Below, piece after piece: positions 12,141 to 22,747 of a DNA stretch of 64,000 nt. Source of the DNA: Cristatella mucedo (taxonomy: Eukaryota > Bryozoa > Phylactolaemata > Cristatellidae). Every line of letters starts with the position of its first letter. Position 1 is the stretch's first letter. The stretch covers positions 4,445,501 through 4,509,500 of the forward strand of contig WPIO01000019.1 in assembly GCA_009760855.2 (NCBI GenBank), read 5' to 3'. The position numbers and the translations under genes are program-made. The notes under the pieces were generated by a model. That model was given only the letters and a program-made list of their open reading frames with translations, searched no databases and was not told the origin of the DNA.

Positions 12141-12378
12141 CTTTAGACACCGGTGCCAAGGTCGTTGACTTCACGGGCTGGCTCTCCCCCAAATATGTCC
12201 TGCTAACACATTTCCCACTGAAAACAGCTCTGTGTGAATGTAAATATAAAATATAATTTAATTAATTAGATATTTTATATTTATTTTTATTACTTGTTTC
12301 TTAAGGCCGGGGGTGATACCTGCTGAACGGTCCGTGGCCGGTTGCTGCCGCCCTAGCCGCTCGTTCTCTCTGGAAGCC
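12141..12378. promoter_or_regulatory. Shared divergent promoter of KCTD5-like and ATP5PD
   Basis: Only 238 bases separate the two start codons, which point away from each other, so both 5' UTRs and both core promoters must lie here. The flanks are GC-rich and the centre (12238-12295) is almost pure A/T. No convincing TATA box position can be assigned because the centre is TATA-like on both strands. The stretch next to ATP5PD contains a pyrimidine run (TCGTTCTCTCT) just before the start codon, loosely like a TOP motif. Shared use of the promoter is inferred from geometry alone. Confidence 0.7.
12241..12283. repeat. AT-rich perfect palindrome in the divergent promoter
   Basis: The 14-base arm TAAATATAAAATAT (12241-12254) is matched exactly by its reverse complement (12270-12283) around a 15-base spacer rich in TTAATTAATTA. 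It sits midway between the two start codons. It could be a symmetric TBP or homeodomain target, or simply a low-complexity AT tract. Confidence 0.85.
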
Positions 12379-15300
12379 ATGGCATCGCGTAGGCTTGCCA
12401 AGTCAACTGTCGATTGGGCCGCTTTTTACGAGCGGGTGCCGAATAATCAGAAAGAGGCATACAGGGCCTTGAAAGCTAAAAGCGACCAATTTGTCACTCG
12501 GTAGGATACGCTTTTTTTTATAAGCCGCAGTGTGCTAGTTGCTGCCAGCGATCGTGCGTACCGGTTTTATGTCCAGCATTAAGGAACAGCCTTCTATTCG
12601 CCGCTGGCTGCCGCCGAGCCTCATTTGCTTGCCATTATCTAGCTTAAATTTAAGATTTCCGAATGATGGCCCTTGACCCTTGTATAGATCTTTGACTGCG
12701 GCTGTATTCTTTGCCAAATTGAATTGGAGCCTTGCTCAGCGAGTACCACGACTGCTTGCCTATGGAGCGTAAGAGGGCATGTTATGTCTTTGTGAAGCGT
12801 TAGAGGACATATTATGCGTGCTTTCCCCGAACTTTTCAATGGGTGCTTTAGCAGGTGCTCGGCTTCTGAGATTCAACTCGCCCTTTTACATCTGGAGTAA
12901 CTGAAACAACTTTCGGTCTCACGCAGAATATTGGGGGGGGGGAGGGACTAGGTTGAGCTCGGAAGACACTAGCTGTTGACCTTCAGCTGTTCCATTTTCT
13001 TCAAGCTTACTTAAACTGTGGTGCAATGCTTAGGCACAGCCGGACACTCACCAAACCACTAAAAGCTGGCAGCTCAATGATTGCATCCTAATGCACTACC
13101 GATCGTGTTAAGTTGGTGAGACAGGTAGAGGTGTACCTGTTTCTTGTGGCTATTTAATTTAATTTTTTTATGTAGTCAAGGTACGCTGTCCTTGGCAGTT
13201 ACTGAAAATTCTACTAGCAGCCTGCCTGAAACTAGTATGCACACTGCAACCGCTTTTATACTAGTATAAAGCTTCCTGCCACTGCAAAGTAGATTAGTTT
13301 ATTAATCGACTGTGGTGGTGTTGATGTCCCAGCATCTTTCAGTGAAGCTATTGTCAATCCACTTATTATGACGGCGGCACTGGACTAGGAAAACCTATGC
13401 AACTAACGACCTGTCTCCCCATTACTGTCCCTATCTAAGGCACCACTGAAGCAAGTTGTGGCAGATCAATTAAACTTCTGAAATTTTAACCTAGTGAGTA
13501 ATTTCCAGTCAGGTTTTGAGCTAATCTAATCACTCCACAGAGTCGCTCACACTATGCTGTGAGTTCATAACGACCTTCTCAAAAAGGCTGACTTCGGCAA
13601 TGTTTCCCTGCTACTTCTGCTGGATCTCTCCACCGCATTTGATACCATTGATTAAAAGAGTCCTTCGTGAGCGCCTTTCATCTCGCCTGCGAATCAATGG
13701 CACTGAGCTGTAATGGTTTAGGTTTTGTTTCAGCGGTAAAGTTCCGAGTAGATGTAAACGGCCGACGGTCATTCAGTCACCCTTAAAAATATGGCATCCC
13801 GTTGTAGGGCCACTTGTGTTTACAATCGATACCTTCTTTCTCTTTGATGTAATTGCCAAGCACAATCTAGGCTTTATGCTGATGACACAGAGCTGTACTT
13901 GTGCTTTGATCGTTCCATGCCCTCTAGCATCTCCAACTTTCTCAGCTCTTACAGCATGTATTGCTAACAATGGCACTTGGCAGCAAAATTTCTCCAATCG
14001 ACTGACCGACTGCCTAATTTTGGGCAAACCCAGTGTTAAACATAAACTGGAAAGCCTAGCTTTCTAAACCAGCTAGACCAGTGCTTATGCATGCTGACAC
14101 TGCATGCTGCCATTGACCATATTTGCATGCTGACCCTGTGCATGTAAACCCTAACCACGTTATTCTTGTTGTCATTGAGCATGCTACCACTAACCACTCG
14201 ATCGTGCTTCCTTTGCAGCAAATATAAAGTGCCTAGAGAGACATTGCGTTCTCTGAGGGCACTATCAAATGCATTGCTATTGTATTATTATTTCGTGTAA
14301 CTTCTACACGGAGTCTGGATGTCCTCCAAAATGACTTGTCACTTGGTGAGCACTTCAGCTCCCAGTTAAGTCTTTCTACTTTCACCTCCATAACATGGCA
14401 AAATGCAGGATTGCTTAGATTAATACACCACATCCAAGCTGGTTGAGACAGTTATTACATCCCTTCTCTACTTCTGTAACTCAGTGCTTTCTTGTCTTCT
14501 TGCTTGTGCAATAAGGCATTTAAAGTTGATGCTGAACCCGGCACCTGATCAAGCTCCGACTCAAGTCGGTAGCTGTGCCTCTAACCAACCTCGAATTCTT
14601 CGGGGAATGTTTCATGACGTATATATATAAGTCGGTGCTCCAGATAAAATCATTGTTTAATGCTAAACGACTTGGTATAGCAAGTGGGAATAAAGAGAAA
14701 GGAAAGAGGAACGTCTGCCCAGTCCGGACAGCAGGAGAAATGCAGTCGAGTGATCAGCTAGACAAAGCCCAAGTTAAGATTGGTAGGGCTGCTTCTGACA
14801 CTTCTATTCGTCAGCTCAACCTGCAAGTTGATTGATGGACTGAATGTACGCCCAATTCCAGGCCCAATTCCAGGCTGAGAGGCAAAATGACGGCGGCAGC
14901 TTTGAGCTGCCATCGGCCACTATAGAAGCACCCTTCAATTTTTTATTCTCCCAAAGCACGGATCTCACTCCTGACTGACATTACGACATTGCTTAACTTG
15001 ATGGCATTTAAAAAAAGCTTAAACCTACCTGTTTCTCACAGCAATGGCTGAGAGGGGGTATTTTTCCACCCCCCCCCCTCCAGGAGGCAGCTGTCTGGGC
15101 TTCCCCTATTCAAGTTAAGTCGGACCAATACGGTGGCTTGGTGATAGCATTTTTAGAGCACCATTCGTCTTGTAATTTGTTAGATATTCTGTACTTGTTA
15201 GTCAATGCTACAAGCATTGGTCGACTTTAGAGATATGACGTTGTAAACCAATGATTGTGATTGTGGTCAGACGGCATCCGGTAGCTTTGTGTTTTGAAAT

Positions 15301-18300
15301 TACTTCTGTCTTGACATCCACTGCTAAAGGCCACACTTACATATTTAGCCATTCACAGGTCGCTAAGGATTCGGTGACTTCTTCTCGTGTTGTGGGGGGT
15401 ACTGGGCCCACGTAAGTCGCAGCAGATAGCTCTCTGGTCGGCAACCACAGCAGGCGTTATGGTTGCACTCTGGGCCTGGATCTTGGCCGAGGAAGATTGT
15501 ACTTGCACTTCTCAACAAGTCGTTGGTTCTAGTCCCATTGGGAACTTCTTTATTGCCCGGTGATAGCCTATGGGATATGTGATGGTGGTCGTTGTGGCTT
15601 GCCTGCCTCTATATTAATCAGGCTGTTAAATCAGCTAGCCTTTGCTTTACATACGCATTCATTCATGATGCACACCGTGATTTGGCTTTACCATGTACTT
15701 TTCAGTGTCAAATTCCTTACAGTATTGCTGGAGCTGCTGTGGCTATAAATTCGTTTTGGTAATAAGAGGGTTTCTAACACATACGTAAGTTGTTCCAAGT
15801 ATGTGTACATATTTCTGACAGCCAAAAACAAAATAGGCTGTTGGTATGCATGAGCTTAGCATCGTCCCATCACGGAACTTGATGACAGAGGTGAAGCCAG
15901 AGTTTTCATCTGGGGGCAAGGCCTGATAGATTTTCATGTAGGAGCAAAATCCGTAAATAATAAATTTCTTTAGTGCATAACAGTTTTTCTTTGCCACGAG
16001 CTCAGCGGTTGCTCATAACCTAGAAGTAGGGTGTAATTTCGTCGTTCATGACGCTCGGCAGGCATAGTGATGAAAGGCGGCCCAGGATGCTGCCCAATAT
16101 TGGGGTGGGGCAAAGAAAACGTGCCACTTGGCCTCAGCACTGCTTTATGTTCTCCTTTGTCTGCCAGGCCTAAAGGCCACCAGCTGTGCGTTTTCTCATC
16201 TTCTTTAGCACATTCGACAGAGCCTGGATTTTACTGAAAATTTTGGATACTGATGTAGCCCAAATACCTGCCTCAGCTGCCTGTCAATATCGTCCCAATA
16301 TCGTTGTTCTGTTGGTTTTGATGGGGCGACTGGATGGACGAACAACTGCATCAGCATTTTGATCCTTGAAGTTTGTAATGGCATCATTAGTTGCTGCTGT
16401 GATGCTTAGTGGAGTTACAGGTGGAGATACGTGGCATTTAAAGCATGCCAGTCTCGTGTTGAGAACTAGAGCTTTTACGTGTTATAGTTCGGTTTTTATT
16501 TGGTGGATTTGCTTGTTATTACTAAATGTTTACGAATAGTGATCTCTGTATTCATCGAAGATTGATTAGCATAACTTTAATGGCCAAGGTCGTGAGTCCA
16601 AGGTATCTGTAAAGCGCCTAAGTAAAGTAAAGATTAAGTCCACTTAAGGTGTTGTACGAATGAATTATGTATACCTCTTAACAGTATTATTGATGCTAGT
16701 TTTGGTGAGAAAGAAAAGCTCCCTAAACGTTACCGTAAGTGTAATAGTATTCTGTTCGTTTTTCAGAGTCTACCAATATCCGGAAGAGCTTCCAAAAATT
16801 GATTGGGCATACTACAAAACTCGCATAGCTACTCCTGGCTTGGTGGAGAACTTAGAGAAAGCTGTGAGTTTTCAATCCACTATACGTTAACTGCTGAAAT
16901 TGCACCTACTATTGCAAGTTGGTTATGCATGCAGGCCCTCTTTGCATTAAATGCTATTTCATCGTTTTATAATGGGGTATGATATGTGCTCGTGTAAATC
17001 TAACTCGTGTCTGCTTTTTGTTCGTGTTCAATTAGGAGGTCATATGTTCTGAAAGGTCGATGTTACAGAATATTACCTGTTGAGGGAGTTGAAATGGTTT
17101 CTCTTAGTCCACCTGATGGCTCCTAGTGCTACGTTTTTGATGTTGCCATGTTTTATTTGTTACTCATATACCTGCACATACGCTTAGCAGAAGCTGACAA
17201 CTGCAACTTCTTGTACCAGTAAAGCTTTAGGCTAGCCAGTATGTGCAACTGTTTATTGCTTTGTAACAAGTCGCAATTTCGTATTCCAATACTTAAGCAG
17301 TCGAATTTTGAGCCTTTACTGGTTAGCTCTCAACTCTTTTTCATCCCGTTTGCTATCTGCTAGCCTCATGTCGTCATATCTGAGCTGGATATGATTCTAT
17401 TCAGCCTATCATTGGTAAGCTACTTTAATTCTGCTGGCTTGTGGCCCAGGTATTTCTGCTTTTTTTGGCCAGTCAAGAGTTAAATGCCGGCTGGCTACTA
17501 GCTCAGTCTCGGCATTTTCCAAACAGTGCCATTTATTGTTGCCAGAGATGCATGCTTTGCTAGGAGATTTAACGTATCTGCCTTCTTTTACTCAGGTGTC
17601 AGTCCGTGCTGTACAAAAGATTCTGGCCTTAATTTTGCTCTCAGTGTGGTTTGCTATTGCTTGAAATATTTATTGCTTGCCGATTCTTTGTGGTCCATTG
17701 CCGTGACGGCCAATTTTCCAGTATGCCAACGCAAGCGTACCGTATCCGAAAGACAAGGACAACCTGATCTCCAAAGTTGATGCCCAAGAAAAGGAGGCGG
17801 TGAGATAGCTAAAGCTGTGTGTCTCTTGTCTTGCTTTGCTGCTGCTGGTGCTCTGTCTGTCTGTGCAAGCATTGCTGCCATCTAGCAGCCTCGTCTGACC
17901 ATTGTGTATTTGCAGCAAGTAAAGAGCAAGGCCTTCATTGAGGACTGTAAGGCGAAAGTGAAAGAAGCAAAAATGATGGTATTGTCCGGTTTGCACTTTA
18001 CTGCTATCTGTCATACCAATCTCCTTGTTTGTTTGGAAGCAATGCTTCAGCTTGCTCTGCATGGCAAAGGTTATGCAAGAACGGGTTTGGTAGGGTGAAG
18101 GTGGTATAAAGGTGAAGTCAGTGTAATTGTGTTTAAGGTACCTGGCTAAACTGGTTTTTATGGACACAGTCTTATTTAGAAGGACACTTAACCACAGGTA
18201 AATGTGTGGATTAAGTTGAGCTTGCCCAGTGAAGTTGAGCTTCCCTGCACTAGCCATCTGATCTACTTACGATGCCATACTGAAGTCCACTCACTGCCGT

Positions 18301-20753
18301 ATTACTTTGTGGCTCGGAAACTACAATAGTGACCCGTGTTGCAGTGCTCTTTCATAAATCATCGAACAAGCATGTTTGGGTTGTGTGCTATAGTCTGATT
18401 CCAGCTCCGGGTAACTTTACTTTGTGCTAGCTGTACATTTGAACCACGGTGTAATTTTGATTATCTACTTTCTTCTTTTGTTGGTATAAATTTATTTGGC
18501 CTAGCAATCGCATCTCTTGGATTACTGAGCAAACCAGTTTGTGAATGCACTGTTATGGTGGAAGTTGAATAACACATCAATAATTGTTAAATAGAAGTGA
18601 AGATTGGCTGATTCAGCAGCCCCATTTCTATGACAGTAGACGAGCCTGTGTGGCTTTCCGTCTGCATGTAGCAGTCATGAAAGATTTCATTCTGTTTAAC
18701 TCGAAAAAGGCAACCTGGGTAGTGAAATGAGGGTACTTTACCACTGGATCAAGACCCGAGGTTCAGGAACCTGGATTCGGACAGGCAAGACTTGCTCATC
18801 AGCACGGCATTTGTCTGCTCATATTTTCAGCAGTAATCGTAAGCCACTTGCCTGTCCAGCTAATGTCTCCCAAGTGTGGCAGTACTATTCCGCAGTGCTT
18901 CCATCTTGATGAGTCAGTTTGCCTTGGCCTTTATGCCCAACCAGACTCAGCTGCTTGGGCCATCGATCTGTATCAGTTTATTTATTGATATAATAGCAAA
19001 AAAGTGAATTCGCCAATCCCAAGCCGTCGTCCAATCTCACAATTGCTATTGCCTTTTTGATGCAGCACTGTCAGCATCCCTTTGTAAAGTCATTGCAGTG
19101 TGTTTTGCCCGGTTATTTGTACCCACACACGGCCTACCCGAAAAAATATGAGGCAGACATAAGTTTTATGCTTGCGCTACAGAGCAGTGAAAGGAAACGT
19201 GATTCAGGCTGATGCCATAAATGCTGGGAAGGCCACACTTTACATTCTCCATTTTACAGATCTTCCTTTTGGTGCAGTAAGATGCTTACTTTTTCGGTGC
19301 GTAATTTAAATTCTATGCTTATCTATTGTGAATGTCACAACTGCCACGCTAGACCATTTCTCTCCAATCGTTAGCGAATGTATGTGAGCTGCCTGCTCTG
19401 CAGCCCTTCCCGTACACCGCCTAAAAACATTAAGAGACATCCCATGACTCGACATTTTAAAAGAGAAGCTGAGAATCTACCTACCCTTTTCTCATCGCAT
19501 TTTGGCCTGTCTGTGTGAATGTTCACTTATATGTTTTAGTAGTATGCTGAAAGTCTGCTTGTGATTATCACTAATCTGTTGATGTTCTTTTCAGCCCATA
19601 TGAAGTGCCTAGAAAGTGATTGGGTATATAGGTATATATATATAGTACCTAGGCATATACCAATGCTTTATTGTCGTGTTCTGCTGGAAGATAATAAGCT
19701 TTGCACTTTCTTATCTATTTTATGTGGTTTAGTAGCAGTACATGAGCTGGCAAAATGAGGGACTGACCTGAAATCATTCTTTAAAGCCAGTTTGCACGAA
19801 TCTACTAGTTTGTGCACTCACAACTCAGCATTAGTCACAACGAAACTTTTAGTTTATTTCCAAAACTCTGCCTGAGGTGTTATCTTTTATTTTGTATTTA
19901 GGTTTACTGTGCTACTTGAATTTGCAACTGTATGGTCGATAATAATATTGCATTTATTCCCGTGTTTAATTTTTATGGCCGTATAGACCCACGTTTAAGG
20001 CTGGGCTGCACTTGTACTGCGTTTTAGGTTCTGGATTTCCGATGAGACATTAATATCTTTCTCACTGTAGGAATCACTTATTTACTAATTTTGATATGCT
20101 CATATAAACTCATTTGAGTTTATATTAGTATACCTACTTACCTTTGAATGGCTCAGCGGTATGCTCATTCTTATATATTTTGGGATGTGGAAGGATTTGT
20201 AATCTTTTTGTTTTCACCGCTTTGGTCATGAATCAATCAAAATGGCGTGTCGTCTGAAGGAGTCGGTAGTGGTTTTGCCCAGGCAATTATAAACAGGGCG
20301 ATGTGTTTTACAGCTGCTTAGCAGAAGTTTCTTAGATTTCGCAAAATATATACATACAAAATATGTACAGCATGCACGATGATGCCGGTCAGTTGGGTGA
20401 TGCTGTTCAGCTTAGCCGCTGTTTGTTCCATCGGCACGAATTGTTCTGGATGTGTGCAAACGCTTTCAGCTAGCTGTAAAGCTGGTGCACTTTGTGACCA
20501 ACCGACTGCGCCGGAAGCTTTTGTATTTTTCTTTCTGCTGTTGTAGCTTGAAAAGATGGAGAAGCTCCCTCGTGCGGAAGACATGACAATTGAAATGATG
20601 TGGGACTATTTCCCAGAGTCTAGAGTCATGCAGCCCAACAACCCGAGCTTGTGGCCGCACAGCAAGAAATTTGCGCCCGAGAAGTTGGAGCTGAATGTAT
20701 CCAGTAATTGGGGAGCCAAGATTTTGGCTTTGCTGCGACCCTCAGCTAAATAG
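12379..20753 (+). CDS. ATP5PD: Mitochondrial ATP synthase peripheral-stalk subunit d, five coding exons
   Basis: Exons are 12379-12500, 16767-16863, 17722-17799, 17916-17978 and 20547-20753, giving 188 residues with every junction in phase. The start codon lies in a strong context (AAGCCATGG). Recognisable family segments are MASRRLAKSTVDWAAF at the N-terminus, the conserved core IDWAYYKTRIATPGLVENLE from exon 2, SVPYPKDKDNLISKVDAQEK from exon 3, a charged helix KAFIEDCKAKVKEAKMM, and LEKMEKLP followed by MTIEMMWDYFPES and LWPH. Subunit d is part of the stator stalk that holds F1 against rotation at the inner membrane. The protein is about 25 residues longer than the mammalian one because it continues past the usual LWPH end (residues about 162-188). 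Intron 1 (4.3 kb) carries a decayed LINE A copy and intron 4 a LINE relic. An AATAAA lies 167 bases past the stop. Confidence 0.95.
13530..15110 (+). mobile_element. Old LINE A copy with an inserted LINE A tail
   Basis: Broken frames read LLLLDLSTAFDTID near 13610-13650 and LMLMTQSCTCALIV, a frameshifted form of the YADDT region, near 13860-13910. The match resumes at about 14290 with the DLSLGEH region and near 14550-14600 with the AVPLTNLEFFGE region, and ends at about 15040. Between 14078 and 14292 sits a separate LINE A 3' UTR plus stem-loop. It is in ATP5PD intron 1, in the sense orientation. Confidence 0.7.
16575..16665 (+). mobile_element. SINE family 1 relic
   Basis: GGCCAAGGTCGTGAGTCCAA (B-box region), AAGCGCCTAAG, AAGATTAAGTCCACTTAAGG and GAATGAATTATG match the 3' half of SINE-1 in order, with many changes. 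It lies 100 bases upstream of ATP5PD exon 2. Confidence 0.6.
19340..19650 (+). mobile_element. Decayed LINE 3' end
   Basis: A degraded RT C-terminal stretch (reading like AFKTHLF-type ends near 19440-19490) is followed by AAGTGCCTAGAAAGTGATTG, the first arm of the LINE A terminal hairpin, and then a (TA)n-like tail. In ATP5PD intron 4. Confidence 0.45.
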
Positions 20754-20919
20754 AATCACTTGCATCGTGCTGCAAGAGTTGAGCCGAGTAATTCAGTGTG
20801 ATGGCACTTTTTTCGTGGTTCGCCAGGCTGATAACAATAGAGCAGCCTCAGCTCGTGCTTGCACTTTTTCTCTGCGTCTGAGTGTTTTGAGTAAGCTCTG
20901 GGCATAAGCAGCATTCTTG

Positions 20920-20925
20920 AATAAA
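20920..20925 (+). other. Polyadenylation signal of ATP5PD
   Basis: A canonical AATAAA lies 167 bases downstream of the ATP5PD stop codon, in the expected orientation, giving a short 3' UTR. A TG-rich stretch follows within 40 bases. Confidence 0.7.
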
Positions 20926-22747
20926 TGACAATGCTTGCATCCATATTCTCTCTTTCCGTACGACTTGTTCAGGTGACACGAGGCTTCTACTTTTCGCTTG
21001 TGAATCTTGATGTACTGAGTATTTTCTCAACCCAACCGTGACATAACGTTGAAAGGGCCACGCAATTGGAATTTTGGTGGTGCCGTGCTGACATACACGT
21101 TTGGATCGTAGGATGTGCAGACCTCGGCTATTAAGTAAGCCTATTAACTTCCAGGCAACATCATAGTTTACCCGAAAACCCTGTGGTCGGCTTGAGGGCA
21201 GATGGTTCCTCGTGGTTACATTCTCGGTCGGTTGCAACATTATAATTCTGTTTTGAGCATCTGCACAAGTTGGCTGCTGCCAAGTCAGCAATGACCTAAT
21301 TGTCATATTCGCATATACATGCAAGGTTAATTGGTAGCGTTTGGTCTGTTCGAAGAGCGTTTCTAGTGATGTAAAGTCACAAGAACTAGGCAGTGAAATT
21401 AAACAGCGGGTAGTTCAACCGTGGTAGCGCAGGCGATTATACCAAGGACAGGAGGTCTCTCACACAGCTTGTCTTCGCCTGAAATAACTTGAAGGATCGT
21501 GAACTTTCACGTGCGTTGCCTGAAAGAGGCGGCTCGGACAAAAAGCGCAAAGGAAAGCCGACGGACATTCTGGAAACGGCACGGATCAGTCATTCGCAGC
21601 TCGCACAGCCGCCGATAAGATAAATCATTACAAGGTTGTTTTCCGACATACAGATTATGATAGCCGCGCCTTCGTTGTTCGCACAGTGGTCGTCACAAGC
21701 TGTCTTTGAAACTGGTAATCCGAAGGCTACACGCCCCAAGTGCTGTAACTCAAAACATGCAATGCCATGGAACAAACGGGAGTGAATAGGGCTCATACAG
21801 CAACTTCGGCTTGTAATTGTTACTTTATCGTATGAGCTAGAGCGACGATGCATGCACCGTACAATGACTGCTATTTAATGATGAGCAATTTTGAGTGAAA
21901 TGTGCCTGAAAATCGACATCGGGTACGCTAGCACGATGCTTCCGTGGCTACTTCGATTCTCCGGTTACGCATAACGAAGTCGTGCATCGTATGGAAGGAA
22001 GGGGTTAAGACAGGCCTCTGGTGATCCAGCTGACCGTCTTACTTACTGGTGAGCTAGAAGCGCATTCTTATAGACCGGAGCTTACGATATGCCTCTGCTC
22101 CTAGCTAATGAATAGCGCTTGGCAACCGCTACAATGGCGACGCCCGCAAAACTAGTTTTATGCGGCTCGCAGCTGACATGCCGAGGTAAGGGCATGCTCA
22201 GTAGAAACTATGCAATCACCAACAAAGTTATCGCCTGCTTTCAGTCACGCCTGACGGAGACATTGATCGCACGAGGATGAGATGTTTAAAAGAAAATGGT
22301 GAGAAGTCCGACAGGCTGGCCAGCGTACAGTGCTGCACGTCCGGCAGCAGTGCATGGCTGAAGTTAAAAGATAAAGACTAATCTCATTAATTATTATAAA
22401 TATATTTATTATAATGACATGTAATATAATTATGATTTCATTTGCGAGACTAAGTGTAGGCCGTTTTCTAGTGAGGGCAAGTATACGCCCCCTCAAGCAT
22501 CGCAGGAAACTCCTTCGCTACCTGGTTACCGACAAACCTCAGCAACTGCGCCAATGGCATCACTGGTAACAGGCCGGCCAGCTCGTGCGAAACTAGAGGA
22601 GCGCTGACAGAAAGCCAGCATCGAAATTTTTGCAACACGAAAATCCCAGGAAGTTCACTCCTCGCGTCATCTGACGACCTAGTGCAACAGCAATCTTCCG
22701 TCGGCTAGTACGTACCGCGCTACCGCCGCCGCCGCCGCAGCAGCAAA
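20926..22747. other. ATP5PD to STPG2 intergenic region
   Basis: About 1.8 kb holding no recognised gene or repeat. An AT-rich block (22375-22445) and a GC-rich run (22690-22745) immediately upstream of the STPG2 start are the only marked composition changes; the promoter of STPG2 must lie here. Confidence 0.4.

Noticed and set aside
17670-18257. 195-codon minus-strand frame across ATP5PD exons 3 and 4
   Set aside because: Antisense to confirmed exons, and the product resembles nothing known.
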